Assembly: GCA_030015575.1 (NCBI GenBank)
Contig: JASDDO010000026.1
Span: forward strand, 192,411,739-192,475,738
Length of the DNA: 64,000 nt
From: Agapanthus africanus
Lineage: Eukaryota > Streptophyta > Magnoliopsida > Asparagales > Amaryllidaceae
Reading direction: 5' to 3'
Below the pieces are notes generated by a model, which was not told the origin of the DNA, searched no databases, and saw only the letters and a program-made list of their open reading frames with translations. The translations under genes were made by a program, and so were the position numbers. The first letter of the stretch is position 1. Every line of letters begins with the position of its first letter. Below, one piece after another: positions 32,282-44,838 of this stretch.

Positions 32282-34670
32282 TGATATCTGCCATTAAGAG
32301 AGAGAAAAGAATACACTCAGCGAAAGCTCTTGCAAAGATCAGATTGGTTATTATCTTATCTAATCGATGTCTCCCACTGCTTTAATCAAGTTTTTCTTTC
32401 AAACCTTAAAAAGAAAACTAGCTAGGATTAATTACAGTCTACAATTTCGCTAACCGTTCAGCCAGGCCAGTGTCGGTACTTGAGGGAGGTTCCCCGTGCT
32501 TTCGCACGGACCTAATTAATATAAACCTCGTCTTTCCAGAGGCGTAGCCCCGTTAACACCTTTCTAGACACCTAATGGGTTAGCTAATTGTAAACCATAA
32601 AACACACCTGAGAGCAACTTTTGCCCACAGTGGGATCGAGATCCAACCATCATATGGAAGGTATGCAATCTCATTGCAAATTTCAACTATTGAAATTCCC
32701 GATGTGGTTTTTACCCCTAGTACTCATGACCTTAACTATGGTCAACAAATCATAAGCACTAGTCAAGTTCTCCCCGTCATTTCTTGATTAATTAGACCTA
32801 CCCATGTGACCCTTAACTATGGTCAACAAAATCACATGAATGTCCCAATTAATCTGCATCATATGCATTATAGGAAGACATCACTTAGCTACCGTACACT
32901 ACGCCTTAACTATAGTCAACAAACATAGCACGAATACTAAGTACTCTACTTTCTAAAATGATAGAGGGCTGCGGATGGTTTTTAAGAAAACCTTTAACGC
33001 TTTGAACTTGATATCGTCATAGAATCAAATGGTTTTCAAAAGGAGTGGCTTAAGCTCCGCAGTTTTGAAATGTAACTTTTTCGTAAAAAGCCGAGTGGTT
33101 TTTCTAATCTGATTCTACAATATCTTTTTAGGTTTATTTTCCTTACATTAATCATATTAATGTAGTCCCATCATTTAAGTTCTTAAGCCAATCACAGAAA
33201 AAGAAAAGAAAATACAACGTATGCTTCTGCCATCCGCATTCGCCGCAATGTTCCGTTATGCACCGTTAGGTTACTTAACTAACGGCATACCTGGACAGGA
33301 CTAGCGCGGGTGTAAAACATAAGCAACGTCTATTACATATCTCATATATAATATAGCATTCGTCTCAGATATATTAAGCGATCACATCACAGAATATAGA
33401 CAGCAGAAACATAGATATGATAATATAGGATATACTAGGACGTCCGTATTTAGTATTTAGCCAACAATAGAAAATACGGATTCCACGGTCGTGATGAATA
33501 GCCAATCCCACACCCTAGACCCCTAAGAGAGCGGCAAGTGACCCTGCCAATTCTGGAGTTAGGAAACCCGGTCTCGACGCCTCGAGATGGTCTCCCACTG
33601 GACCCCAGAACCCGGTCACTTGTGCTCTCCTCCTTTGGTCTATCCTAATGCGGAAAAGTAAATAATATACAACAATGGTGACATCATCCTCAACCCGGAA
33701 GTGCCCCAAATAAAAAAATATTACATTACAAATGAATTTTACATGAATGAAAAGTAAAACTCTCATCTCACATAAAACCCCCCCGGCTATTCGATAACAA
33801 CAATCCAATACATCACAATACAGTAACACATAACATCACATGTCATCAACATAAGCAAGTGTGTGTACCCCAATTGCCGTTGACATATAGCAACGAAACC
33901 GGCGATACGCATACTACGCTTACGGTCGCAGAAACAAGTATCACATACTACTGGGCGATGTTAAACCCTTCGATCGAATTAACGAACACCCATATTCCCC
34001 AGCAAGCTCAACACTTGAGCACCGTTAAACAATACCCAAAATCTATGCCACAGTATTTAATGGACCAACCGTAGAAGGGCAGACCCAAGCCTCATTTGTA
34101 GGGCCACTAACTACGGTAAACCCTAAGGTTTAGTCGTAGTTTGGTGGTCACATCTCGAGTTAGGGTTACATTCTTCTAGAGTGCCCATAAGAATACCTGC
34201 ATTATATATCGAGTACGTTCAACATGGAAAATACCAGTGTTTGATAGTTCGTTCGACCTGTTTAACGTCGCCAAAGTTACCAATACAATGCTATAAAAAT
34301 ACCAATACGAAGTACTCCGCAAATAGTCCATTACCAAACTTACATCACATGCAATTCTGGACTACATAAACAATACCAGAAACCCCAGAATATGAGTAAA
34401 AGACCACAGTAGGAAAACGAGGGGGAGTGGAGACAAAGGGGTCGGCGACGCAGGAAAATCCCTCTTGGCCACCGGCCAAAAACCGGTCACCCCCTCTCGT
34501 TTTACACCTGTGTTCTAATATTCTCTTAAATGTCACTCTGCAGTTATTTAAAAAAATTTCAGGCCACTTTTTAAAAAATTTACAGAGAGCATTTTCAAGG
34601 GTTTCTAATTTCGTATTTTTGCGGAAGTTTTGTTTTCGTATTGTCGTAACATCGTTTAGACTTCTAGTTA
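32282..34670 (-). other. copia-2 5' leader
   Basis: Homologous to the copia-1 leader. Contains three copies of CCTTAACTATGGTCAACAAA (32730, 32811; third copy 32904 with one change), corresponding in place to a different but internally constant motif in copia-1. A palindrome TTGGCCACCGGCCAA lies at 34465-34479, about 190 nt from the PBS. No gene seen. Confidence 0.8.
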
Positions 34671-34683
34671 GGCTCTGATACCA
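34671..34683 (-). other. Primer-binding site, initiator-tRNA-Met type
   Basis: On the minus strand this reads TGGTATCAGAGCC, directly abutting the end of the 5' LTR at 34684. Confidence 0.95.
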
Positions 34684-36747
34684 TGATAGAGTTTCTACAG
34701 CACCACTACTAGGGTTTGGTAGCATCACACATGCCATATTAAAAATTATAGGTGTTAGAGAAACTAACCTAAGGATCATACTAGAAAAGCTAGGGTAACA
34801 ATACTTTTTAAACCATCACAAGTAGTAAAAGGCTAGGGTTTGAGAATACAACCTTTGTAACTCCCTACGCTAGATTCTTTGGCCACTTGAGAGTTGGAAG
34901 AAGCTCGCTTATGATCCTCTACGTCCACAACGATCCACCCGGAGTCCTTTTTGTCCAAGCTTGAAGCTCCACTAGATCAAGAGAAGAAATAGAAGCTAAC
35001 ACTCTAAACTAATGGGCAAGACTAGTGTAGAATGGTGATGTGGTTTATTTTCTCACTTCAAAACCCTAACTTGATTACTCTTTTGCTCACAAATGAAAGC
35101 TAGAGAGCAAAAGAGAGGAGGAAGAAGATGATGGCTAATGAGAGCTCAAGAGATAATGATGAAAAATAAGATAAGAATGAGAAAAGAAAATATATATTTT
35201 TTCTTCTTCTCACTCTTAACTCAAGTTAATAAATATCTAAATATTTTCTATTGGATGCAAAATGGCCATGGAAATTAACTCAAGGTTAATGCAATGGTTA
35301 GTGGGTGAATAAAATAATTAAGCATGATAATAATTTCCATTTCCATTTTCTTTTCCAAAAAGAAATATCAACATATTTATAAAAGGTGTGAGTCTCATAT
35401 TGCCACCATCCATTGTATCAACAACCATGATACAAGTGTGTATGCATGTATTTGTGCATGCACATCCATATGTGCATCAATGAGAATAAGTGCATACATG
35501 CATGCATACAACAAAAGACAAGAAGGGTTTAAAGTGAAAAAGCTAATGGTCAATGATAAATCAACACTTGATTTAGCAAACAGGTCATATCACATACGAC
35601 CCGACCAATAACATACCGCCCGATTAATATACGGTATTACATATGCGCATTTAATCGGGTCCCCGCGCATATCTCATATACGCACCGCATCGTTTCGCCT
35701 GGACTAGGTAACTCTATTGTGGGACTCTAAGACTCGTCAATACGCCGGCAGTGGGTGATGATCATATCAAGCACCCCCAAGCCGCAAGAGGTCAGCTAAA
35801 CGTAATGGCCACCAGGGTATTGAGCGATCAGAAGAAAACAAGCGAACCTGTCACAACTCCCGTCGAGCCATCCGGCAACACTATCGTACAGTCCGGTCTC
35901 TTCGTCAGATACGCTTCATATTGAGTCTAGGGATGGCAATGTCGACCCCAATAACTTAACAAGTCGTGCCGATGAATGGTCTATAACAGATCGAGAAACT
36001 ACTGATAATACTTATCAGTAAATCTCAACAGCCCTGGCCAGGGACTTACTGATATAGCCAATCGAGCACAGCACAGCATCGACTCCCAATACTTGGAGAG
36101 ACGAAACCCCTCCTATCGCTCATCGCCTTCGTGTGTCTCGGGACTACACCCAAAAGCCACCTGTTTGCACGACTAAGTAGAGCCGTGGTAGGGTGGTAAT
36201 CAAAGTACAGTGGGAGAACACATAAGACTCTATGACGATCTCGGGTCTACAGACTAATCTGTACCAGTGTCACCTGAGAACTGCTATCCGACGATAGATA
36301 TAAAACCATATAGGAGTTCTTGGTGAGTCCGTCCAGTGTACCCAGTCTCCACTGAGCACCCGTATACGATCTCGATGTCAAACATCAATGGATGTGGGAT
36401 CATCCATCGCCCATCATATGGGTCTAGTATCATAAACTCTAGTCTACTCTGGTATATCGATGCCCCATCTCGATATACCTACGACTAGGGACATTTCAGG
36501 ATATGCTTATTAAGTACAGACGTCCCACTAGTATGATCTTCATCATAATCACAGTAGTCAAGCAAATATCCTCAGGGCTTTATCAACATGTGTGAATGAA
36601 TAAAAGCATGATCAAGTCAACATGTCAGACAAAGAAGAACCACATAGCATACTATCATGTCGAGCAAGAATGTACACTGAATATATATACATGTATAAAT
36701 ACATCCACTATCATATAATGGCCTCTAGGGCATACATATATCCAACA
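34684..36747 (-). repeat. copia-2 5' LTR
   Basis: 2064 bp, TG...CA borders, matching 26281-28342. It is followed by the ATAAA duplication (36748-36752). The reading frame at 35324-35611 has the same counterpart in the other LTR and is not a gene. Confidence 0.95.
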
Positions 36748-36825
36748 ATAAATCAACTTGGTATCTTCGGAGAGGTGGGTGGATAAGTCCGAATAGCATC
36801 TTCCCCTAAATTCAGGCTAGGCGTT
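36748..36825. other. Flank between copia-2 and the Athila-like element
   Basis: 78 bp that continue the DNA left of copia-2 once that element is removed. Origin is unknown: it may be the end of the Tat-like element or host DNA. Confidence 0.5.
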
Positions 36826-38331
36826 TGATTGATCTACTAAAAAGTGTTTTGTAAATAATCGCAATCAAAATGGTGTCGCTAGTAGCTAGCCGCGATGAGT
36901 ACGGGTCGTCCGCAGGGAAACGCAAACTCTTTTCTTGCTTTAGACGAGTTGATAAAAGAAGGATGATTGTTTGTTGTTACGGATATAGAATTTATAAAGA
37001 AAAGGCTTGTAGGGTTCATAGGAATTAGTAGTAATGGATGAATAATTAAAAATGACTCCTTTTATCTTTTAATAGTTTAAAACTAGATCGATCGTGATGA
37101 ATGTAGATTAGGGTTTTTTGGATGAAACTAGGGTTTCCCCACTATTAACCCCTGTCCTTTCATTGATCTCTATTCATGTCTAGCCCTTAACAAAACAAGT
37201 GTTAATCCAATCTCAAATCGTGGCCGTGACTATCAATAAATTGGTAGCGCGCCCGATTAGGATGTTAACATTTATTTTTCTAAATTTTATAGACTTTAAA
37301 ATGCATAAAAGAAGTTAAAAGATTTTCTCATCCATTGTTCTACCCTATCCTACAAACCCTAGCAAGCTAGGAATTACTCGCTCATGGTTAAAAATTTAGA
37401 AGAAAGGTTGAAGAAGAATGAAAACATGATTAAGATGCAGAAAAGTAAGTGCAGAAAGTAAGTGCGGAAATTAAATGCAAAAAAGAATTAAAAACAACCA
37501 GCTTTATTAATCAACTATTGCATTTAAATTCTCCTTAGAAAGTAGAATATAAGAACCCTAGTTTGCTCTAGATCTCTCTCTTATTGGAGGTGGATGAATA
37601 GATGGTGATCATTCGGATATGTGGATCTCTTGATCTCTTCGGTTGAAGATTTTAATGTGCAGCTCTCAGTCCTATATATAGTCCCAAAAACTAGAAACCC
37701 TAGATGCCATCTATGAATATATGCCGTTACAATCAAATCCCAAAATCTCACATCGTATGGCTACAGATGAGCCGCGGTTCCACCGCATATCCATCAATTT
37801 AGTCGCGGATCTGCCGCAACCTAGTGGCATCATGTTTTGGGATTTCTTCCGGTCTCTTGTGTTGACATGTGGAGATACTTTTGATGTCTAGATTCTGCAA
37901 ATCATATTCTGAGTCTCTGCCGTTGCTAGATCTCTTGATTTGCTGGCAGATTCGATTCCAACATCCCAATTTAACTCGGATCTCTTGGATTCCATACCTG
38001 AGCTGATATCTACACAATATCTCAAATAAAAGTGTTTAATAGTATTTGGTATTTTTGAGATATTATCCTAACCATTTTATATGATATTAAATCTTAAGAA
38101 TATTGATTAGAAATATTTGATATGATATGCATATTTTAATTACTAAGATTTCATTTAAATATTATATGCATATATTTTACCTCATTATGTTAATTAAAAT
38201 GTAGAAACATATGATAATAAACTTTTTACAAATAACCCACATATGTTCTATATTTACAATAAACACCTTTTAGTACTTAACAATAGTAGGAAAAATGTTC
38301 ATACAAATATTCAATATTTTAGACTAATAAA
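36826..38331 (-). repeat. 3' LTR of the minus-strand Athila-like element
   Basis: The left end TGATTGATCTACTAAAAAGT matches the 34-bp remnant TGATTGCTCGTTAAAAAGT at 43061. The inner part (atggtgtcgct, agctagccg, gagtacgggtcg) matches the complement of the plus-strand sibling's LTR end (44735-44790). A minus-strand TATA box lies at about 37672-37684. The start after the polypurine tract is near 38331 but not exact, because TG appears mutated. Confidence 0.82.
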
Positions 38332-38334
38332 TTA

Positions 38335-38367
38335 CCCCCAAACTTAACTTTGATCGTTCTGAGCAAA
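38335..38367 (-). other. Polypurine tract preceded by a stem-loop
   Basis: On the minus strand, TTTGCTC, a 5-nt loop and GATCAAA (38349-38367, one mismatch) are followed by AAGTTTGGGGG (38335-38345) and then the 3' LTR. The plus-strand sibling has the same arrangement at 62266-62299. Confidence 0.8.
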
Positions 38368-40001
38368 CTAGTTATTAAAGAGAAAAAGAAGAAGAAGAAA
38401 ACTAACTAGGACATTTTCGTAGGCAACACGATTTCACCGAGCACGTGCAACAGGCCTTTAAACCTCTAGGTGTCTCTAGTAGGAGGAGTGTTGTCTCCTA
38501 AGGGTTTTCAGTGGATTACACCCACAAAATTCCATAATAAAAAAAAGAAAATGAAAGTTACATACAAAGATAAAAACATATAAAAAAAGAACTTGAAAAT
38601 AAGCGTTTCAAACTACACTAGCTTTTGAGTTGCCATGAGCCCTATCTTAATAGTCATGAAAAAATGTCAGAAATCACATCATCCCTCAATAAAACATCGT
38701 TTTTAGTCTTCCTCCGTACCATTTCTTCCAAACATCGATCATATACCCCCACGTGTGTGTAAAAGACATTCCTACACTTAGAAAATTCAATTCAAGCTAT
38801 CATACTCTTGTCCATCTTGCTTAGTACTATTTAGTCGGTGAATGTTTTATAGATGGAATTGCTCACACATTCTTCATGCGACCGTTAATATTTCAGGAGG
38901 TACTAACCAACCGATTACCAAATGTGCTCACACTTTTAGGCGTAATTAGCAATATCCTATTCTTGCAACACCTAATGCTTAATAGTGATTCCCAAACCAG
39001 TTGGTCTAAGGCACTAGGCGATAAGGCACCTACGCTATATTTTTTTCTGCTGTCTTAAGTAATTACAAAACCAGTGTTCATTTTTCTTCACCATTTTTTA
39101 TGTAATTTATATTTTTGTTTTTATATATATTTTCCTTTATACTAAGGCTTTTAGAAAAGAGCATTTCAAGGTATCCTCTACTATCCTAAGTTTTAATATG
39201 TGTACAAGTGCATATAGTAGGGTATCAACGTTCAGAAATTTGGACTCAAGAATAGGGACTATTTTTTAGACTTATTTCTATCCTCAGATTAGTGATTCCC
39301 TTCATCTTACTAACCCTTGGGATAACAGCTCATAACTACCTATTAGTAGCTTCGTTTTAAAACATCTAATTTTCTTTCTTTTTTTAAACCGCTTCCTATC
39401 TTTCATATGTATTTTTCACCTCCTAATTTTTATTATCAAAATTTTTTGTGCTTTTATTTAGTATAATTCAAAATGATGCGTGAATAAGCACAAACCTCCC
39501 CCAAACCTATTTGCAGCAGTGTCCTCATTGATGTCATCTTTTAATATTAAAACCTGTAGATTTGGGAGGAAAAGTTCTCAATTATTAGAAAAAGTGGACA
39601 AAAAGTTAATGAAAGTGAAATCCTCCCCCAAACTTATTTTTGGCTCACAATTGCATAAAAATTTTCTTGTTTTCAAGAGCCAAAATATTTTTCTCCCCCC
39701 AAAACTTGAGTGTAACAGTATTAAGCATTTAAAATTATAAGAGGGGGAGGGGGCGGTTTAAAGTTATTGGTTTATGCAAAAGTTTACGAAGACCAAAAGT
39801 TAACACTAACCATTCGAATATTTTATCGATGTAATAACATAGTTAGTGGAAGATCATAGATGTGAAGAAGTGGGGAGATAAGAGGTGTAATCATTCAAGT
39901 TTACGTCTCGGTTGGTAGAGAAGAAACATTAATGGTGCACTGCTCGCATTTTCGTTCGTGATAAGAAGAAGGGGTGGAGGTTCAACTTCTTTGGGTGGGG
40001 G
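38368..40001. other. Non-coding 3' region of the minus-strand Athila-like element
   Basis: No gene seen. The stretch 38420-38540 matches, in inverse orientation, 62110-62230 of the plus-strand sibling (ggtgtctctagtaggaggag). This shows a shared 3' untranslated region. Where pol should be, only AT-rich sequence with oligo(T) and CCCCCAAA-type runs is visible. Confidence 0.65.
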
Positions 40002-40861
40002 TTAATTTATCACAACTCCCATGTCTTCTAGGAATGCGAGTTCTTCGACAAAAATATCTTCAAAACTTCCATCGGTATTCCAAATGATAATCTCATCGGA
40101 AAGAACTGGCTGATACTCGGACTCCATAAAAGGTTCATATTTAGCGTTACATGTTGATCCGGACAGCTCGACTAACTCATTCGACAAGTCAAAGGATTCG
40201 GACGTGGGTGTGGAATTGTCAATAGAAGGGTCCTCATGTGTACCATAAATTGCAGGATCAAACAATAACACACTATTGGAGTCTAGATTAGTATCGTGAA
40301 GATCCTCAAATTCGCAACTATCGAAAGCTATCTTTTCGACAGAACATATATCAACTATATGAGCATAAGGTTCGGAGGGTTGACATCCTAGCTTGTAGAT
40401 GTTAAGCTCAATTATCATCTTCCCAAGGGACAGGTTCATGGAACCGTTACGACAATTGATTATCGCGTTGGAAGTTACTAGAAAAGGTCGACCTAGAATC
40501 ACCGGAATTTGGTTCCGTGGGTTTGCCACAAGCTGTGTATCTATAACTATAAAGTCCACAGGGAATATAAATTCCCCGACTTTGATTAACACGTCCTCTT
40601 GCTCACCCCGAGATTGGGTGATAAATCGATCGGCCATCTGGAGAGTGCAATGCACATGTTTCAACTCTCCTATGCCTAATTGCTCATAAACAGAATACGG
40701 AAGCAAGTAACACTAGCACCTAAATCGAGTAGAGCACGATTGATACTTTTACCCACAATAGTTATAGATATTGTTGGACAACCGGGGTCCTTACGTTTTA
40801 TGGGAACCAATTGGGTAAGAGAATTGCTCATATTACCCGCTAAGAAAACTTTTTTAGGCAC
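40002..40861 (-). pseudogene. Athila-like aspartic protease and acidic C-terminal tail
   Basis: Two overlapping frames on the minus strand. The first (40676-40861) reads INRALLDLGASVTC, the active-site motif DLGAS used by Athila elements. After a frameshift the second (40002-40706) continues SVYEQLGIGELKHVHCTLQM, GEFIFPVDFIVIDT and QIPVILGRPFLVTSNAIINC, the protease body. The tail is rich in Asp/Glu (SFEDIFVEELAFLEDMG) and ends in TGA/TAA at 40002. No RT follows. Confidence 0.9.
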
Positions 40862-42600
40862 TTAAAATTTTCTTTTCCCAGTGCACAAGTCCTTTAAAAT
40901 TTTCGCATAGGAAGGAACTTGTTTGATAGTATCTAGGAGAAGAATATTTATGTTAACTTGTTTAAAAATTTCCACAATCTTCTCCATTTGGTGACTTGGT
41001 TTGTTGACCCTTAACCTGTTTGGAAAAGGAGCTTTATCAATAAGGGTTGGGTCCAACTTTTGAGGAGAAGTTTGTGGGGATGGAATGGATCCCAAAATTG
41101 GATTTGGGATGGTCGTAGATGGTAATTCCTTCAAGGAAGTGGGTTAAGAGTTCGAGCCTAGTGGGAAAAGAAGAATAAGCTCGGAAAAAAAGGTTGGATT
41201 AGACGAAGTAGAAGTAGAAGTAGTAGCCGATGTTTCATCAATGTCATCAACTTCAACATGTTCACCAAAATTGTTATTTAGCACTCTTCCCGATCTCAAC
41301 ATAGTTACGGCACTCATATTATGATTTTGAAGGATGAGATTGACGCTTTGTGATTGTCCAGGATTTGGTAGAGGTTGAGATGGAAGTCTCCCTTTCTCTC
41401 TCTCACTCATTGCGGCATTTAACTGTGCATGTTGTGCTTCTATCGATTTTATGCTTTCACAATAGGAAATAGTGTGTTGCACTAACGTTTGGATAGACAA
41501 CGTTAAATTAGCCGTCGTTTGTGTTGATTGTTTAATAAACATTTCTAAGTTCCGTTCGAGTGCAGAGGTTTTATCGGTACCGGCCGTTGAAATATTATAA
41601 GGAACAAAGTTGTTGGTCGGATTTTGGAAAGATTACGGTTGAAAGGGGTGCTGAATTTGGTGCGGTGGCTGTTGCTATGGAAGAAGCTTTTGATAGTTAT
41701 TTTGGCTTGGGAACTGATTTTGATTTTGAGATTGTTTTTGGTTCCAAATAAAATTAGGATGATTCCTCCATCTATGATTATATGTGAATGAATAAGGGTC
41801 ATTTCTAGGTTGTTGATGAAAAGCAACATTGGTTTGTTCACGACCTTGAGACGGAGGATTCAAAGGACATTCTTCCATTAAATGTGATGGGTCAAAACAG
41901 CAACAACATACGGTTTTGGGGAGCGTAACTTGGTTTATGGAGGTTGACGAGACTTTGTTTTCGATATCTTCGAGTTTCTTTTGCATCGCGGCCATTTCGG
42001 CTTTCACTGTGATGGAAACGTCGAGCTGATAGATATCTGGCCTAGATGAAGACGATGTTAGTCTAGTGCTCTCCCATTGTAAGGTTTGTTCGGCGAGATC
42101 TTCCAGAAATTGCCAAGTTTCTCCATCGTCTTTTGACATGAAATGGCATTGACAAATGGTTTTAAACATTTGTTTCGTGGCAGGATTAACACCCTCATAT
42201 ATAATTCGGAAAAGTTGCCATCTATCAATTCTGTGATGGGGGCATTTTACAAGAAGATCCTAAAACCGTTCAAAGCATTTCCAGAATGGTTCGTTGGGAA
42301 GTTGGGTAAAGTGGTTAATCTCGCTTCGAACACGGGCGGTTTTGTGATTAGGAAAAAATTTCTTAAGGAATGCTATAACGAATTCATCCCATTTAGCGCT
42401 AGAATGTGCGGCAGTGCTATAAAGCCATTTTTCAGCTAGATCGCACATGGTAAAAGGGAGAAGACGTAATCGCATAGCATCCCCTGAAAGTTGGGTTGTG
42501 CTCATCATTACACATATATTCTCGAATTTGGTTATGAAAACGTATGCGTCTTCGGATTCAAGTCCGTGGAATTTGGGTTATTGCCCCTTAATGTTCGGTT
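40862..42600 (-). pseudogene. Athila-like Gag, broken into several frames
   Basis: From right to left on the minus strand, a Retrotrans_gag region (42260-42508) reads MRLRLLPFTMCDLAEKWLYS and FVIAFLKKFFPNHKTARVRS. The next part has a degenerate zinc knuckle CCCCFDPSHLMEECP (about 41860-41900). A Gln/Asn/Pro-rich linker, SAVTMLRSGRVLNN (about 41260-41320) and the gag C-terminus PFPNRLRVNK, QVNINILLLDTIKQVPSYAK and KILKDLCTGKRKF (40862-41134) follow. At least four frame changes occur, so no full Gag can be made. The N-terminal about 100 residues of a typical Athila Gag are not evident. Confidence 0.9.
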
Positions 42601-43040
42601 TAGATATGCAAAAACAAACCGAAATCAAAACACGCAAAAAGATTTTTGAGCAGCGTTGTTTGCAAAGAATCCTGCAGGAAAGATTAGATTATTGGAGCTT
42701 TATAAGAGAGAGAAAGATATTAGGAAAATACCTGAGGATTTTGGGGGCCCAACTCCACCAAGCCGTCGCGGTTCCGCCGCCAAACCACTAGTTCTGCCGC
42801 GGTTCCACCGCTGTTTTAAGGGATCTTTTGCCAATATTTCTTTAGCGCTCACTTATGCTCCTCTGGTCTAAGTTAAAATCTCTGAATCTCTATTTCCTTG
42901 CACCAGTTACTCCAGATTTCCTTGCAAAACTCGCACAATAATCGTTAAATATAAGATGCGGTTTTGGTTCTCGTTTATATTATGTGCACTGGATTTAATA
43001 AGAAATCAACCCGAATAACAAGAAAAAAATTACGACCGTT
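42601..43040 (-). other. Leader of the minus-strand Athila-like element
   Basis: Carries two GC-rich palindromic motifs (gccgtcgcggttccgccgcc at 42762-42781; tgccgcggttccaccgctg at 42795-42813), 228-279 nt from the PBS. The phrase around 42585-42605 (attaaggggc context) is shared with the sibling's leader near 45305. Confidence 0.7.
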
Positions 43041-43058
43041 TCCCCGGCAACGGCGCCA
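43041..43058 (-). other. Primer-binding site, tRNA-Asp type (minus-strand element)
   Basis: The plus strand reads TCCCCGGCAACGGCGCCA, identical to the 3' end of plant tRNA-Asp(GTC) plus CCA. On the minus strand it is therefore the PBS typical of Athila elements. It is not a tRNA gene, since the rest of a cloverleaf is missing. Confidence 0.93.
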
Positions 43059-43060
43059 TT

Positions 43061-43094
43061 TGATTGCTCGTTAAAAAGTATGTTCAAAAATAAC
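43061..43094 (-). repeat. 34-bp remnant of the minus-strand element's 5' LTR
   Basis: Begins TGATTGCTCG two bases from the PBS and resembles the start of the LTR at 36826. It is cut at 43094 by the LTR of the plus-strand sibling. Confidence 0.75.
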
Positions 43095-44836
43095 CGTTCA
43101 TACCAGAATATTGCATTTTCTATCGCCCATTCTTACGCTCGTTTGTTTATAGGCAGGTGCTTTTAATCAGTGTTTGCTACATAATTGCAGGATACTGGTC
43201 TCGGCTCTAAACAGTGAATATCATGGAAAAGTACGACAAATTCCGGATTACTGCCAACAACAGATAAAACACGGGTCTCCGCTCTCTATCCGTATGTTGC
43301 CACACACCAGTTTAAGGGACAAAATGGCAAATCGATGTCATTTTCATGCACAATGCTGAATGTCAACACAAGATCCAAGAAATCTATGCGGAGCTCGAGG
43401 AAATCATGGCAAAAGATCCACATCACATCACCTTTTGATCTACTGAAATTCTGGAAGAATTGTGAAGAGCTTCTGAGAAAAGTATTATACCACACTGAAG
43501 AGTACACAAGAACAAGGAAACCGACAAAACCCCATGGCCTAACTCCTCATTAAGGCCGCGGTTCCGCAGCATAAGCATGCTTAGGCCGCGGAACCGCGGC
43601 CATGATGACTCTGCAGGGTGTCGTTTTCTGGGGGCAGATTGGTACATTCATTTTTATTCAGAATATTGCCCTAGGTTTTCAGTTTACTGCCTATAAATAT
43701 CCTAGAACTTGCCAAGCCAAGGATGTTCTTTTCATGCTCTCTTTTTGTAAGTTTTTAGTTTTCTTCTTCTTCTTCTTCTTCTTCTTCATCTTCCCTACAT
43801 TAAATTGTTGTGAGAGCTTTTGACTGGATGTTAAATGAAGATGAGGGTTATTTTGTATCATTCTTTTTAGCTTCCCCCTTGAGCTCTCTACCTTAACTTG
43901 ATCTTGCAACCTCTTAAGTGAGCTTGCAAGTTTAAGGTTTGGTTATTGATCTCAAGGGGTTGTATCATTTTGGAATCAATAAAATCTTCTCTTTTGTGCT
44001 TCATTCACCATGGGTTCTTTACCTCTTCTTGATCTTGCAACCTCTTAATTGAGCTTGCAAGTTTAAGATTTGGTTATTGAACCCATGTCTTGTATTTGGT
44101 TCTATGGTTCCTAGTTTCATTTCTTGCTCATTTACTTTCTTGCACTTTAATACTTGCTTTACTTTCATGCACTTAAATTCCATGCACTTTTAATTACTTG
44201 CTTGTAATCTTTTCTTTTCTTTGTTTATCTTTTCTTTTGCTCTTTTTGGTTTGTTTTGTGAATGGTTGTAATTATTGTTGTTAAGAATAAATACGATATT
44301 GTAAGTTAATGTTTCTTTGTTTATTTCCTTTTCCCGTTATTTTCCTTTGAACTCCGCCCAAACGTTACGCAAGCGCTCCGTTAGGCACTCTACCCTATCA
44401 AGGTAACGGTGATTCCTAACCGCGACCGGTTGCGTTCGGTTTGGCCGGAGGCGAAAGTAAGAGACAAGAACGGACGGACAAGGGTCAATAAGCCGGATTC
44501 CACGAATACCGTGCTTAAGTACCCTAATCCACGTTGTTGCCGATCGCTCAAGCTTCAACAGGTCAAGACTCGGCTCAAAGGTTTTGAGTGCGGATTTCCA
44601 TAGCTTACACTTTCGTATCTTTTTCTTAACAACTTTATACTTGCATATACACTTAGGATAGAACTGAACAAACATATACAAATTCTTTATTGACTCTTCT
44701 AAGACAAGAACGGACATACAACCATCTCCCTGTGGATCGACCCGTGCTCAACCGGCTAGCTACAAAGCGACACCATCCTGATCGTGGTTATAACTTTAGA
44801 ACTTTGAACATCCGACACGCCAAAAGCGTGCGATCA
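43095..44836 (+). repeat. 5' LTR of the plus-strand Athila-like element
   Basis: Repeats 62304-64000 with high identity. The expected TG start is CG here (one substitution). It contains a GC-rich hairpin (43554-43602), a TATA box CTATAAATA (43691-43699) and an AATAAA (43977-43982). Two copies of a 50-bp segment form CTTGCAA/TTGCAAG hairpins (43903-43930 and 44034-44061). It ends ...GATCA two bases before the PBS. ORFs here are repeated in the 3' LTR and are not genes. Confidence 0.92.
43691..43699 (+). promoter_or_regulatory. TATA box of the Athila-like LTR
   Basis: CTATAAATA about 600 bp into the LTR, conserved in the 3' LTR (about 62899). A ctt-repeat lies about 65 bp downstream and a polyadenylation motif about 280 bp downstream, giving a plausible U3-R-U5 layout. 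Confidence 0.75.
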
Positions 44837-44838
44837 AA

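Larger units (their letters stand above)
26281..36747 (-). mobile_element. Ty1/copia LTR retrotransposon copia-2, full length
   Basis: 10,467 bp between perfect ATAAA duplications. On the minus strand: 5' LTR (34684-36747), PBS (34671-34683), leader, gag/protease, integrase, RT/RNase H, polypurine tract, 3' LTR (26281-28342). All copia domains are present, but there is a TGA at 30841-30839, a stop plus frameshift near 30255-30284 and a TAG at 29787-29785. It is a sibling of copia-1 and supplies the gag that copia-1 lacks. Lineage within copia was not assigned. Confidence 0.96.
36826..43094 (-). mobile_element. Athila-like Ty3/gypsy element on the minus strand, gag-protease only, 5' LTR broken
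   Basis: Order on the minus strand: 34 bp of 5' LTR (43061-43094), tRNA-Asp PBS (43041-43058), leader, gag, protease, long non-coding region, hairpin plus polypurine tract (38335-38367), 3' LTR (36826 to about 38331). Reverse transcriptase, RNase H and integrase are absent. The 5' LTR is interrupted by a sibling element on the other strand; the rest of it would lie beyond 64000. Confidence 0.88.

Noticed and set aside
43041-43058. Possible tRNA-Asp gene fragment
   Set aside because: Only the 18-nt 3' end is present, in the PBS position next to an LTR; no cloverleaf.
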